From Lineus longissimus (taxonomy: Eukaryota; Nemertea; Pilidiophora; Heteronemertea; Lineidae), in the NCBI RefSeq assembly GCF_910592395.1, contig NC_088308.1, forward strand, positions 4,032,001 to 4,092,000: DNA of 60,000 nt, given 5' to 3'. A program made the position numbers and the translations under genes. This document shows positions 1-31,688 of this stretch, one piece after another (positions within the stretch are counted from its first letter, which is position 1; each line of letters opens with the position of its first letter). A model generated the notes under the pieces. That model was not told the origin of the DNA. It was given only the letters and a program-made list of their open reading frames with translations, and did not search any database.

Positions 1-729
1 TGACTCTTCTGCACCAGCGCAGAAAAGGTGCAGGAAGAGAGATATGAGCTGCGTGTCATCGGAGATGCTATGCATGGTGTGTATCCCAGTTGGTCCTTTC
101 ATCCGAATATAGAGTGGAACCCCCGTAACACGACCCCTCATTGGATTGAGGTTGAATGGTCGCGTTACCGGGGTGGTCAACGACCGGGATTCGACTGTAT
201 ACGACAGGTCATTTTGAAAACGAGGGTTCTTTCGGACATCTCACGTGCCATTTGGGCAGCCAATTACCTTCGGTGGCTAGTGATGGACCCCTACCGACCA
301 TGTGGCCGAATACAGCATCAGTATCACTAGGCCGATAATTCAATACGTTTCAATCTTGGGGCACGCAAATAATCTTGCATCTGTCTTCGGCGGTTCGCAC
401 GGCCTGCATGGAATTTAAAACTCTAAATATAAAAAAAGAAAAACAAATTATTTAGTCAGATGCGATTAATAATTTAATGTATTTCGTTTTATATACAATT
501 TGATTGCAAAATCTGCACAACACAAATATCGTATTTTAGTTCAAATCATTGAGTCTATATTGTATGCTTACTTGAAATGTAGAATTTTGCTAGAATCTGA
601 CAATTTGTCATTCGATAGGTCAAGGTCGCTACGTGGCATCAGCGTTATAGGTGGCAGCACGAGCATGACGAGTGCTTGGAAGTTCATGAATTTTGTCAAG
701 AAGTGAAGTCGTTTCAAAGACATTTCAAG
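1..729 (+). other. Upstream flank / presumptive 5' region of GFPT
   Basis: This stretch holds no recognisable protein. Two overlapping frames of 60 and 100 codons are open in the first 340 bases but resemble nothing known. The promoter and 5' UTR of the GFPT gene should fall here or beyond the window edge. I see no clear TATA box or CpG-rich block that fixes a transcription start. Confidence 0.3.
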
Positions 730-18636
<17,907 letters not shown>

Positions 18637-18893
18637 CATCATGAACAAAACAAGCTGCTGAAACTCCAGAAGGAGAAGGGAAAACAAGTTGACATCACAA
18701 AGCTCAGCTTGATTCAGTGTACTATTTTCCTATCATAGCATCCTGCAGCTGTGCATGCGGTTCTCGGCTTTTACTTTACACTATGACCAAAGGATTCTTG
18801 CCTTTATAGGTAAACAGTTCAAATGCTGCTCTTTGCCTCTGCTTCAAACACATCTTTTTTATTGCAAGTACATGTATTACTTCACTTTAGTGC

Positions 18894-18899
18894 AATAAA
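18894..18899 (+). terminator. Polyadenylation signal candidate for GFPT
   Basis: AATAAA lies 258 nt after the stop codon, followed by T-rich sequence. It is the first canonical hexamer I see after the stop. A short 3' UTR would end near 18920. Longer forms are possible. Confidence 0.5.
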
Positions 18900-19301
18900 T
18901 GAAATGAAATTTTCTCACATGTGGGTACAATGTCTTAGTGAAAGCATTCTGAGTTATCTTGATGTTTACTAAAAGAAATAGAGTGTGTTTCTGCCTCGCA
19001 GCTGCGACAGAAAAGATCTGTACTTCATATATATTCATATATATATACGCATATATCATTTTTGGAGTCAATTTATTGTTCTTTGTCAATGATCTTCTTC
19101 TGGTCTTTGAGTTTGCTTTCACAGCCTCTATTTGATTCAAATGTATTCTTCCTCTGAGTTAGTTGAACCTGCAGACTTTTTAGTCAGTCAGGCGTTTGCT
19201 AAAATTTGTTGAAATTGAGATGATGAACTGTTGACCAGCAGAAGCATTGATGTTGGCTTTTGCCTTTGCACCTGGAAAGCTTTTGCGACATTCCTTCTAA
19301 A

Positions 19302-19410
19302 AGTATGTTATCGAGGAGGTAATAGTGGGTCACTGCACATAGAGAAGCATTGTAGGATGCTGGTGTACTAATGTATAGGGGACCCACTGTCGGCTCCTCG
19401 ATAACATACT
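19302..19410. repeat. Fold-back element, 30-bp arms
   Basis: The left arm AGTATGTTATCGAGGAGGTA plus ATAGTGGGTC pairs with 19381-19410 (26 of 30 positions), separated by about 49 bp. The transcript would form a long hairpin. It is likely a small MITE. Confidence 0.75.
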
Positions 19411-19446
19411 ACGTACCTTAAAGGACAAGTTGTGAATGAATAAATC

Positions 19447-19562
19447 CCTCCCCCTTTAATATAGAAGGGGAGCCACCTACAAAACAGAAAGAGGAGACAT
19501 GTTTACAGACATTTCTAGTTCATTTTCTGTATGGTAGGTGGCACCCCTACTATAAGGAGGGT
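19447..19562. repeat. Second fold-back element, imperfect arms
   Basis: The CCCCTTTAATATAGAAGGGG and GCCACCTAC block on the left pairs imperfectly with GTAGGTGGCACCCCTACTAT plus AAGGAGGG on the right. It starts under 40 bp after the first fold-back. Confidence 0.6.
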
Positions 19563-20880
19563 ACATTTATACAACATTTTTGATTCTCTTCCGTCTGTCG
19601 AAGAGCTAACAAATTTTGCTAACGAGGTGCCGGTCCTCTTTGTCAAAAAAGAAGACATCCAATAATATAAATGTAAACAAATGATAATGATGTGGAAAGA
19701 AGGTTGCTCAATACTTAATTTATGTAATGTATACTTGAGATTAATGCTTCAAAACTTGTGTGAATTTAGCATGTGTCAGTTTGTGGTGGAATGTCTATAT
19801 ATGACTTCTATTCTTGCCTCCTTCTTTCTGATAAATAATCCTATCCCATTGATTCAGAAACTTGTATGTTTTGACCTGTCGGCATGGTTGAGGGCCAAAG
19901 TAGTTCAGACGTTGATACAGTGAACCATCAAATTGGGTTAGGTGGTCCATATATTCAGTTCAATCAAAGTCGCGGTGTGGCAATACTGAGAAACACAGTG
20001 GGAGTTCGTTTGCTGCAGCAGTTTGGCACCGAGTTGGTGTCGACGATTGTCACTTCTGACACTTCTCCCATTTTGTCGATGATCATAGCTTGGTTTACAA
20101 ATGCAAATAGTTGTATAGTTAGCTAATTTGAAACTATCAATTATGTGCATTTGGAGCCAAAACCCTGCCAAAGGAATGACAAAAAATGCGTGTAAAATCA
20201 AGGGGTCGTATGTGAATTTTCTTTGTTTTGAGAAAATAGATTACATGCAGGTTGTTTTGGCTTTCAAATATTAAAATGTTCTTTTTTCACCAAAACCCAA
20301 TGATTATATTGCCAATGGACAAATGGCTGCACTATCATTCAATTTATTTACCACTTCATGAAAACGACACGTCTCATCATATGGGTAATGTTATAATATG
20401 ATTAACTCCAAAATGTTTAATATGACGTACATCTCGTTTTCGATGACAATCTTCTTGATAAACCTACTGAAGTATTCTATTAATAGGTATTAGTATGAAG
20501 TCCGATGGTTGGATAAGGTGTAGGTGAAGTAGAACCTTTCAGTCTATCAGTATTCATATTGGGAAGGCAATAAACTTAACTGTCAGTACAACATACATTC
20601 TGGGCTCTAGGAGAGAAATCTTCTTGGTGAAATAGGAGATGAGAAGTTCTGTGAGTGAATTTTCTACTATTCAGAGGTTTGAAAAAATTGGTAATGGGCA
20701 AAATTAGCTCAATATAATTATAAACCTGTCTCTAATTGCAGTGATATAGTGTAAATATTCTATCTGTAAATAACATTCACTATTTCTTAGTTGAATCACC
20801 AGTGAATTAAATGAAATGGCGAAAGGTTCAAAATTCTCATTCTCGAAACTTAGTTTCAAGGTGATAATGCAATGTTCAGC

Positions 20881-20958
20881 TGAATTGTATATGGCTGAAA
20901 AGTTCACTGAATTGTATATCGCTGAAAAGTTCACTGAATTGTATATGGCTGAAAAGTC
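20881..20958. repeat. 27-bp tandem repeat, about three copies
   Basis: The unit TGAATTGTATATGGCTGAAA plus AGTTCAC is repeated with a single change (ATATGG/ATATCG). It is a short minisatellite with no evident function. Confidence 0.85.
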
Positions 20959-21589
20959 TTGCTAATGAGAATGCTAATTATTACATGTATCATATAAAAG
21001 GGAGTATAAGTTCAATTATGATATTAATTTATTGTAGAAATACCTTAGGTAAGGTTTAAAATGTTAATGACATAGATGCTCACCCAGTGGTCATAAATCG
21101 GTTTAGAATCTATTTCTTGTCATTCAGAGGAGCATTACACTAAATACAGTGAGTTGTTACTAAAAACTTGCATTGACAGATTAATAAACAAAGAGTAATA
21201 TATAATTGCATTGGAATTAAAGATGCACCATGCAATGACATGTACACACCAGTTAAAGAGGAAAAACCGGCTGGGCCGAAGAAGGGCACATCCACCCCTC
21301 AATCCACAATGCCAATGGGAAATACACGTACATGCTGAGCATTCCAAATGGGTGCCTGATTCACTTGTATACAAGTAGATTAATCCATACTTGATTACAT
21401 GCATGTGTATGTTATTTTGTTTTGTTTTCCAAACTTTCTCATCTCACTTCAAACCTGCTTAATATATTAGAAAATATTTTCTGAATAATAAATATCTTCT
21501 TGGGTATAAAGGAATTCTGAGTGCCTCTTCTTTCGGGCTCACCCGATGAGTCTATACAATCGCAGAGTATCCTTGGTCATTGGCATTTT

Positions 21590-22910
21590 GTCCATTGGAG
21601 ACGACACGACGGTCATCTTCAGGAAGATTTCAAACATGGTGGTGACTGTCCTTCCTATGGAGGAGATTGTCCTCATGTGTACCAGAGGGTTGTCTTCAGG
21701 AAAAAATCAGCATATTGGAGTCCATCCTTCTTATGGAGGAGATTGTCCTCATGTATTTTGGAAGCGGTCGTCTTCAGGAACGAGTTCCACATGATGGAGA
21801 TCGTCCTTGGAGAAAATTGCCCTAATGTCTCTCTATTGGAAACTCGAGAAGGATTCACGGAAGTTTTAAGTGGCCCATGCTCTCAGAGGAGTGAAGAGCT
21901 TTTAGTAAGTACTATTGGTATCGGTTGTATTCACATGTTGGAGACCGTCCGTGCTATAGAGCAGATTATCCTCATGTCTATTGGAGATGGTCGTCTTCAG
22001 GAAGGATTTTCCCATTGTGGGGACCGTCCTCGCCATGCAAGAGATCGTCCCAATGTACATGTATACGGGAAACGGTCTTTTCCAGAAAGAATTCCCACAT
22101 GGTAGAGACTGTCCTTGCTATGCAGGAGATTGTCCTTATGTCCACTGGAGACGGTTGTCTTCAAGAGAATTCTCGCATAGTGGAAACCCCCTTGCATTGG
22201 AGGAGATTGTCCTCAAGTCTATTCGAGACGGCCATCTTCAGGTAGGATTTCCACATAGTCGAGACCGTCGTTACTGGGCAGGAGATTGTACCCATGTCTA
22301 TTGCAAACGGTCGTCTTTAGGAGACTTTCCAACTTGCCAAGTTGGAGATCAGAGTGTCCTTACTAAAGAGGAGAGAAAAATCCTCGCATGATGGAGGCCG
22401 TCCTTGCTATAGAGGAGATAGTCCTCACGACTCTTCAGGGGGAAAATCCACGGAGGAAACCATCGTACAGCATCACCCGTCAAGCTCTGACATGGAACCC
22501 ACCGGGGAAAGGGGAAGACCGAGGAACAGCTGGCGACGGGACCTCGAGACTGACATGAAGACCATCGGTCGCTCTTGGCAGGAACTGGAAAGGATGGCCA
22601 GGGACAGAAGACGATGGGTTGACGTTATTAAGGGCTGAAGTAAGAACTATAGGTATTGGTCGTCTTCACATGTTCAAAACGGCCGTGCTGTGGAGGTGAT
22701 TGTCCTCATTTGTATTGAAGGCGGCCGTTTTCAGGAAAAAATACCATGGATTTCCACTTGATGGAGACCCTCCTTGCTAAAGGGGTGATTGTCTTCATTG
22801 GTGTCGGCCCGAGACGGTCACCATCAGGAAGGATTCCCACATGGTGGAGAATGTCCTTACCACGCAGGAGGTTGTCCTAATGTCAATTGAAGACGACTGT
22901 CTTCAGGAAG
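21590..22910. repeat. Degenerate ~78-bp tandem repeat field
   Basis: The blocks GGAGATTGTCCTCATGT and GGTCGTCTTCAGGAA recur with TCTTCAGG-type marks at 21616, 21693, 21771, 21994, 22158, 22235 and 22314, spacing about 77-82 bp or multiples. More copies follow after the LINE fragment at 22430-22640. Long frames of up to 194 codons across it are by-products of the repeat and do not look like a protein family. Confidence 0.85.
22430..22638 (+). pseudogene. LINE retrotransposon reverse transcriptase, C-terminal tail fragment
   Basis: The frame ending in a TGA stop at 22636-22638 reads GERGRPRNSWRRDLETDMKT, then IGRSWQELERMARDRRRWVD and VIKG. The pattern GRPxxxWRRxLExxxxxxGxxWxExxxxAxDRxxW is the usual C-terminal tail of non-LTR retrotransposon polyproteins, after the reverse transcriptase. 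Endonuclease and polymerase parts are absent, as expected for a 5'-truncated insertion. It interrupts the 78-bp repeat field, which resumes after it. Confidence 0.75.
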
Positions 22911-23139
22911 AATACCTCGCATTGGACATCGCATCCATATGCTTTGGGATAGGTCGGGCCTGTTACCAACTCTACTACGTCAATATCGTATTTGTATTGC
23001 GGATCACTGCGTTGTGGGGAAAATGAAACGGTCAGGGCCATTGTGCTCACCGGTCGAACTCGGTAGAGCAATGTGCCATATCTATGTACATCATTTACTA
23101 GTATGTCATTCCGTGATGACAGTAACAGAATAAAAAACA

Positions 23140-26100
23140 CAAATGCATCTCATATTTCTTACGCAGGAAATAGATTTATTTCGTTATGTAATGAAAATAG
23201 CAACGTTTTGATGAATGTCTGGCGGGACTCCTTCATGTTGAATGCAATTTAACAACGTTGGGACTCAAAGGGAAGCAGTAGGTTGCACAAAAACCCCTGC
23301 AGCATCATGAAAAAGAAAGGATTTCGGAGCATTTTGATGACCGATTGAGTAGTCAAGGTTTGTATTGTATATATATAGTTGTAACCAAGACCATGAAGTG
23401 GGAGAGTTGTACAAGCCATTCCCTTCAAGTCCACCATACCTACAAAATGATTGCACTAACGCCACAGTTTTACAGTGATTTCATGAATCCCTTTCTTTGA
23501 TAAAAATATACACTTATGGCATTTACATTATTTGTATGTACAAGTTCTTACCAATGTAGCAGTAAAGAAGTGACCAAGAGGAAAAGTGTTACGTGGCCAA
23601 ATAGCATATTTTGCGTCTCTGTCCAACTCGCCTATATGTAGCAACGTATGCAATTAATTTGGCGGTACTTTTCTTCTTCATCTTCTGCAACATTGGTTGG
23701 TCCGCGCACGCATGTCATGAATCGAAAAAGATCCCCAGTCTTTAAAGCCAATGTACCAATCTGCTGGTGACAACATGATTAAAAATATTGGGAGGCTGGC
23801 AAGAATGCTGACACTTACTAATAACTACATTGTTGTAACTATGAATATACTTTGAAACCCTTTCTGAGAGGTCACAGACCAGGTCTATAATTTGCATGCC
23901 AATACATTGTAAGTCAACGGCCTGACTCTGACCTCATAGAAAGGATTTCTCCTCTTAGAAAGTCGATCTGTATATCGAATCGTGTGTCCATTTGGCGATA
24001 TTAGTTATTGAAATTTTGTGCTATCGACTGTCAACAGAATGATGTGAGCGAAGTGAAGATGGCACCACTTCATGTTGTCTGATCTAATACATTGCTGGAT
24101 CATCTCATATTTACCGAATCGTCCAAATAATTGTTAAGTTGTTGTGCAAATGAAATATACTTTTTTCTCTGTTTCTATATTCATCAAATGGTAAGCACGT
24201 ATTTCTTGAAAGTAAGCCGATACTGCCTACCTCTTCGTATTTTATAAACCACCGTGACTAACATGTAGATTACCATGCGCTCCCGAGAAAACTGAAATAC
24301 GCCCAAATAAATTATCAAATAGGCAGTCGTACTAAGTTTGCAAATGCTGCGTCTCCTTTCAAAAAATGCTCTTGACCCCAACATCTATACATCACTTTCC
24401 AAAATGCTCAACCCTTATGATATAATCGACAAAAAATGAAACCTAACCTTCTAATTGTGATGACATCAATGAAAATGTCATGAAGTCAACGCGCCTCCCC
24501 GATGACGCAGGTCTCGAGACTATAGCTAACGTATCCACGAGTATTAAAGTGCGGTCGCTTCGATCTTCACTCAGTTTACATGGTAACCATCTAGCAAAGG
24601 TCTAAATTGGTAAACCAAAATGGCGGGCTAATACAATTGTGCGCCTAACTATGAACCAATAAGATCTTGAACCGAATTGTGAATCTATTATAATAGTACA
24701 TGTAGTTAACGAAATGATGTTGAAGCAAACAATGCTATCTATGTGTCTTCATCAAAAACTCCACATAAAAATGGTTATTTTTTGTGGGAAACTTATAATC
24801 GAGTGAGAGGATAAAAAATTATCACCAGCGCACAGTATACAGTTAGTATCAAATCCAGTGCAGACTATAGGCCAATCGTTCTTTACTATTGACGAGTCAC
24901 AAGACGACCTTTTTCATATTAATCATACATTCTCGTAATGAAACACCATTAAAACATGATGGTCTAAGAAGTAATGAATATTATATGCAATGAGCGTTTC
25001 CCGTGCCACCACTATACGGTACGGTGCGAACTGTTATACGAAATATATGATGACAATTCACTCCCTGACCGTCGAGAAACTTCCAAAATTTAAGCCCGCT
25101 ATTTTGCACTCCAGCCCAGTTTTTCCGCCTAGCAGCCTGGTGCCTGAGCAATCACATAATGAGAAATTGTCCGTTTCCCCGGCGGTGGCAATAAATCAAA
25201 GATGTCTCTCGCTCTAAGTGATTTCACAATAATTGTATCTTGCTTTATAATCTGCTTCATTATCTAAGAGTTATGCTCCACCTAGTTACTCCTAAATCAA
25301 ACAGGGTGGCAGAATTTACAGTGCTTCGCTAAAACAAATCACAAATAATTTACAAAAGAGTCTTTTTCCGTGATGATCGTTTCCCGAATTTACGATATGT
25401 AGCCCATTTTGATAGCGTGCTGATATGTAAGTATGTAATAAGGACCTTTGGAAATAACTACATCATACTTCTAAAATAAAAGTCACCAATAAATATGTGC
25501 TATATCTACAACTGTTGTCTGAGACAAAACAATGGATAGTGCAAAATCAATAACGAGAGAAAAATTCAACACATATACAATAATAGGCGCATAGCCATGC
25601 TCGGGGGTAGAGGGTACGAACAAAATCACCCCTTTGGGGAAAAAATCTTCGAAATTGGTCGGTCAAAACCCTCAACTGGAATACAAAATGTACATCTTCA
25701 AAAATTGACTGTGAAGCGCTTTGTGTTTTTGGACATCGACCCCTTTTGGAAATCAAAGTGCCGCATGTGCACCAGGAGAATCATAATAATTTAACTCCGA
25801 GCACGTGGTCGGTTCCGAGCCTCTGGCTCCTTAGTTCCACGTCCCCGGCCGTTACCGTGTCTTGGCAAAAACCAGCCTTGACAAACTTATTGATTAGGTG
25901 ATGCTTCTGCTTGAAGTAATCAAAGTTACGAAAGTATCATTAAAATATCACTCTGACAACAGCGCATCTTGTATTACTCTATTCCAGTACATACATATGC
26001 GTGCATGTACATGTTCTACACTGTTAATGAAATGTACAAGAATATTCTATTACGATCTATATAATATATACATTACAACGGTTTCTGAAACTAACAATCG

Positions 26101-29100
26101 TTGCTGGACAAAACGAACTACAATAACCTTTGAACAACCTCTACAATCCACCCATGTGTATTTAAATCATGTTATCATTTTGATTTCATATGTTAGTGTG
26201 GAATGGAGTGAATAAAACAACATGTGTGCTACATGTATGTACATTTTGTTTGTATACCGGTAAATGTACGTCACATGCGTTTTTTGCAGTATACGGTGTT
26301 ATATGCAACCCAACAACAACAAAATAGTTTGGATATTCATAATACATGTACACAATTCTTGTAACAAGTATTTACCAAAAATTACAAGAACCCGACGTTA
26401 CAATATACAAATGAAATAACTTAAACCCATTCAAAGATCCGTCACTTGCCTTCTTGTAACATATAATGTGCCTTAAGGTTAACCAAAAATACACGAAACA
26501 TCGAAATGAAATATTCAATCCATCAAAAAGAGTAAAAATAAACACGTTTTACACAAAATAAAATAAAATAAGTGTTTACATGTATATTCTTTTGTTTTGG
26601 TAAGTTTCCCTCATTTCTTCATGAGAGACTACATGTACAATATACTTGCACACACACCCGGCGCGCTTAAAATGTTAGGCGTAGCCCTTTTGCTCGCCGA
26701 ATTAACAACTGGTTTGCGTGACCCTGTCTTAAGCTGCGTTAACTAAGTATGTACATTACTCCACGGGCACTAATTATTCTGGTGTCAGTGGTTGTATAAA
26801 CCAGGGCATGAAACAAGAACTACATGACGGTCGAGCACCAAAGAAGCATTACATTCTACGACACAAAATAACTGACCAAATGTATCACAGGAAGGTGTCA
26901 TACCGGAAACAGCACGGTGATTCTACAACCTTGATGATATAATATGTGTAAATGGTTTCTTAACTTTATATATGACATGAACACTTGGACAACCATCGTA
27001 ACATACTTTACCTCTCTCTTGAGGGATCCGATGGGGAATCCGGACCCGGTTGACTGCTCAAAGAGGCATTAAACCACATGACTGTTAGCGTACATGCACT
27101 GCATATTATGCTTGTCAAACAGTGTACCTCATGAAATTCTGAGAAAAGAATACAGGAATACAATGATTAAAAATGTAACGCTTTATGATGTATTTGTATC
27201 ATTAAGGCTCAAGGCTACCGAGCCAATCAGCTCAAAGGCTGGTGACAAAAACCAAAGGGCAGGAAAACCGTTAGGACGTTCGAGTTGAATGCACCCCCCA
27301 TTATTCTTTCTGAAGTAGGCTCTAATAACGTGATCGAGAATCGAGGGTTAATGGGACATTATCAGTTGTACAAAGCTCACTGGGCAATTTGTATAATTTC
27401 GGAGAAAACCAGAGTTCCAGGAAGAGACGGCATTATTTCAGCCCGACTTTATCATCTGACCGCAAATATTGACTCAGCCTCGGAAAACTAAGGAGAGCCT
27501 TACGCACGCTCAGGCCGAGAATGGCTCACTCAGTCTGGATCCAAGCCACGTGGGAATACTCAGTTGTACCTTTGATGACCCAAACTCAGTAATTACCGAG
27601 TTTGGGTGATGATCAGATCTACAGGTCCGCCTAATTCGTGTGAGAGTGTATGTTTCTCCGTTAAGGACAAGGGTTCACCATATTGACGCCTACACCATAC
27701 TGATTACAGACCCCATTTACCCAATATAGAAGAAGATGCTACAGTGCAGACATGGCACCATGGCAACTGAAGGGGTTTTTCACCTTCAGTGGTCAAACAC
27801 GGCAAAGGGTGGAATCATCTCTAACCCTTTACTGTCATTTGACTGTTACTTAGTCGTCAAAATTGACACGGCAGATGCTGAGCCGGGTGCGGGGGTGTTA
27901 GAGGTTACATGCTGCACCGTCAACGTTGGTTCCAGAAGCTACCAGATGAACTATTTTCGTAGCCAGTGCCTTGTATACCCCCTCACAAAGGGCTCGACTT
28001 GGTATCAATGCTTAATGTCAAACAGATGCATCAGTCTTGAGAATAGTCAAGACGGAATTGTACGACGTCGAAGGGGGGGGGACACGTTAAGAATTGATAG
28101 TTGGATGAGCAGCTAGTCATGACCGCAGCATGATTTAAAAGAGACCCGATCATAAAATAAGCTCCAATATGACGTCATAAGATAAAAACATGAACTCAAT
28201 TAGCCATAAAGCAATGCTTGGATGAATTTCTATTTCGCTGAATCGACATTGTGCGCTCAACGAAATGGTTGCGATGGTGACCCGTTCAGCTTCTTCCATA
28301 AATTTCTATACTACCGACAAACGAAACAAATTTTTAAACATTATCTTCGGGAGAAAATCGTCCATATACCTCATGAAAAATATCAATCATGAATCTATTG
28401 GTTTGATTTAGGGAATTGATACCAAACTGGAAGTACATGTACATGATTTGTTGTCTCACCAAAAACCGCTAGGGCTGAACTGAAATGTATATCAAAACCG
28501 CGGCGGCAGCCGAGGTTTGGGCCGAAATCAGCAGATTTAACCGAGGTGAGAGACAACCGATCTGAGTTATCAATTTCTATTCTAAAATACCTCAAACTAA
28601 GTGATATGTTTAGGCATATCCACTAAGAATCTGCTTTTGTCTCATTTTATACCTGCCCAAAAGGATGGTTGTCTCATCAAAACTTGTCGTCAAAACGAGG
28701 CCAATATACACAATCCATCATAAAGGTGAAACGTATATAGATTGCAACCAAGGTGTGCGCTTTTGGTATAGATACATGACATAATGCACTGGTAAAACGT
28801 ACATGCGTGACCAAGAGATGCGCAAGCAGCACGAGGCTGGTGATCATCAGTTTGCATGGCGATCATCGGAAATGTACATGATTTATTTCCACAACGGAAA
28901 ACACATTCCTCCATTTTAGCCTTGGCCTTTTAAGGTGAAGGGTGATCTATCAGAGTATGGTAGATACACATCACCTGCGCTTCCACAGTCTCGATTTACC
29001 TGGTTATCGGCACGCGACATTTGATTTTAAAATGTCATCTCAGTGTCATCTGTTGATCGATAGCATTTGCAGAAAATGTTAAGTTCAAAGTGCAAGTTCA

Positions 29101-31680
29101 CTCGTTAGTTTTGCAACACTAAACGGACGACAAAATACGCACGAAGGCCTGTGGTGTCATCAATTCCTGGCCCAAGTCAATTTGGCGACACTCGGCTTTA
29201 AGCTTCGTGTGTCATCATATCAATTTTGCGATGAAAGAGCGGTTTAATTTTATACTATTTTATATTACCCGATTTCTTATCATTGTTTTCTGTAATTTTA
29301 ATTTTCAATGGAAATCGGAGGAAGGTCAGCAACATGTAACTGTCTTTGACGAGTTGCGGTGAAAAAAAGGGCGATGCATATTAAGGCTTGTATGGAAACA
29401 GTTAAAGAACGTGGCAAGTAACTGCAAACAAGCGATTTTGGTCGTATGGGCTCATGATTGCAGGCTATACAGCGATTTGAACCGTCCGTTTACGCGGCAC
29501 TTGAGCATATACAGAACCTTTCCCAGTAATCTATCCGATTTCCAAGCAGTAAATCAGCATAATCACCAGTTTCATATTTTTCCGTGATAGACTGCTGGAT
29601 CTGTAGTTGACGGTAATATTTCACCTGTATTACAAACATGAATGGTCGTTAATGTCACCGGGGTGGCGAATCTATAACTCATTGAGACGGATTGCCTACA
29701 ACCAAGTGATTACTTCGCCGCCATATCCATTAATTTGTTGAAAAATATTTTATGTGCCTTTTAGCAAAAACGAGAGTCGTTGTTTCTTCTGATCAGGGCG
29801 ACTAAAAAGTTGGATTGTCATCAGTTTTTATTAAAACGACTCAAAAATGGGATTGTTATCAGTAAAACCTGATTTGGTAGCATTCTCCCATTTATTTCGT
29901 CACGTTGATAAAACCTGTCTAGAAGCTTTCTCCAATTTACTCAGTATTCAGTCTCGTTGATAAAACCTGTCTAGAAGCTTTCTCCCATTTACTCAGTATT
30001 TAGTCTCGTTGATAAAACCAGATAGCATTCTACTGCACATTACCCAGCCGATAACACTGTAAGTAATCGACCAGTCAAAAGCCAATAATACATTTTGAGA
30101 ATGATGCCACAGTATCGTAAATAACTCTCTAAATTGTTTTGCAAACTAAAATAATCGAAGATCAGCCACTGAAAGGCAGATTCTGTATCGTAACACAAGT
30201 CCTGTTTGCTTCGACAACATGGTGAAACTTTGTAAAAACCCGCCGGAGCCAAATTCAACCAGATTAGTTGCATCTGAACGACGAACACACACGTACAGAT
30301 GGCCGTGTACTGGGTTGTGTCGTGGTTGCTCTTCCGAATGACGTCAATCAGACGGGAAAGCTGAACAGTTCCATTAAAAATTCCGGTACTGCACATACCA
30401 GTCGGGTAAAGCAAATTTACTTAGTTTTTTAAGAATCACCAAGGCAAACTACACTGAATTTCAAATTGTCATGAGATGTTACAACTGATGACGTCAATTA
30501 TGTGTGAGTTATAGGCGAGGGCATCCTTTTTTGAACAGTATTGTCTTGACATGACGTCACCCGTCAACGCGCATGCATTTTGAATCGATTTCAGCCACCA
30601 TATGGTGATTTGACTGAATACTTTGTTAAGTTAATTGCATTTTTTATGCGTTACTTATTGTTTGTGATGTCTCTTCAGGACGACATTCCCACTGTTGGGG
30701 ATTCGCACCAGACGTTGACATGATGATCGAGCAATGGCCACTCCACCCCCATGAAACATATGTGCATGGTACCATCTGGGTACATATTTTTCTGTCGCAT
30801 AAATCAATGTACACGTATATGTAACAAAGGTAGGTACTTATGTACAGATAAAGGTAAAGATTGTTTATTACACAGCAGTATTTCTCTCTCTGATACAAAT
30901 TTTTTCCATGATCCCACTTCTTGAAAGAAAAACATTTTAAATCACTCTAAACGTTAGAGGGGCCAAATTGAATCGACAGGCGACTATTGTGACGAGTACA
31001 AGTGGCAGATAGTGTTTTGGCCAAAATAGTTCTCCTCGAAATAATCGTACATTTCGTTGTACATTTCTTTCTCTCAATATATCGTACTGACATACAAGTT
31101 CTTCAACCATGCTGCATGTCTTTCAATCCTGCATAACATCTGATTCACATTCGCGACTCCGTTATTTAATCTTATGTAGCATTATCAAACATCGATTATG
31201 CTATTATACAAGTCCACACCCTGTGTCATGGCTGATGTAAACAAAAGACAATAGATTGATTATCACGACATGATTTGTAGCTAGTATAGGGAGAGAGTGG
31301 GCTGATGGTGATCTCCTTCACATCAATGGGTTTGCACGTTCTAATCCAAGCAGGAAGCTGCGTGAAACGTATACCTGGCAATTAACTGCCAAGTGACGAA
31401 GTTGCTGAGATAGCCTGTGGTTATTCAGTATCCTGACCCTCTTGGTCTTACACGCCCTTTAAATCTGGTCGGAGTGGTCAACAGGTGAAGTAGGCCACAT
31501 TGTGCAGTCCATATTGCAGATAAGGACGGGTTGGTCTAGCTTAAGTGTTCTCCTGCCATTCTAATACGTCTAAATGTAGGATTACTAAAAAAGTTATATT
31601 TCAGTTGACTGCAGAAAGGATCTATAGTCGCCTATCCTCTTTCTCCTCTCTGTCCTCAACCTGCAATTCCGCGCTTGCCA
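23140..31680. other. Gene-poor AT-rich stretch
   Basis: No protein family is recognised. Open frames of up to 126 codons (27736-28116, plus) and 124 codons (30040-30414, minus) occur without convincing support. A 10-bp perfect inverted repeat lies at 27578-27607 and a 52-bp tandem repeat at 29904-30030. Four TGACGTCA sites lie between 28.1 and 30.6 kb. Confidence 0.5.
29904..30030. repeat. 52-bp tandem repeat
   Basis: The unit GTTGATAAAACCTGTCTAGA then AGCTTTCTCC and TTTACTCAGTATT starts at 29904 and 29956, with a partial third unit at 30008. A diverged unit precedes it near 29849. Confidence 0.85.
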
Positions 31681-31688
31681 AGATTGAT

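Larger units (their letters stand above)
18900..21520. other. Intergenic DNA after GFPT
   Basis: No gene is recognised here. The stretch carries two fold-back elements (19302-19410 and 19447-19562) and a 27-bp tandem repeat at 20881-20958. The rest appears unique and AT-rich. Confidence 0.5.

Noticed and set aside
21521-22105. 194-codon plus-strand open frame
   Set aside because: It runs through the degenerate 78-bp repeat, and several frames are open at once. The peptide only reflects the repeat.
27578-27607. 10-bp perfect inverted repeat (ACCCAAACTC / GAGTTTGGGT)
   Set aside because: It is short, isolated and without a T-run. Nothing indicates a terminator or structured RNA in this eukaryotic context.
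27736-28116. 126-codon plus-strand open frame
   Set aside because: The peptide is unfamiliar and ends in a low-complexity Arg/Gly stretch caused by a G-run. There is no other support.
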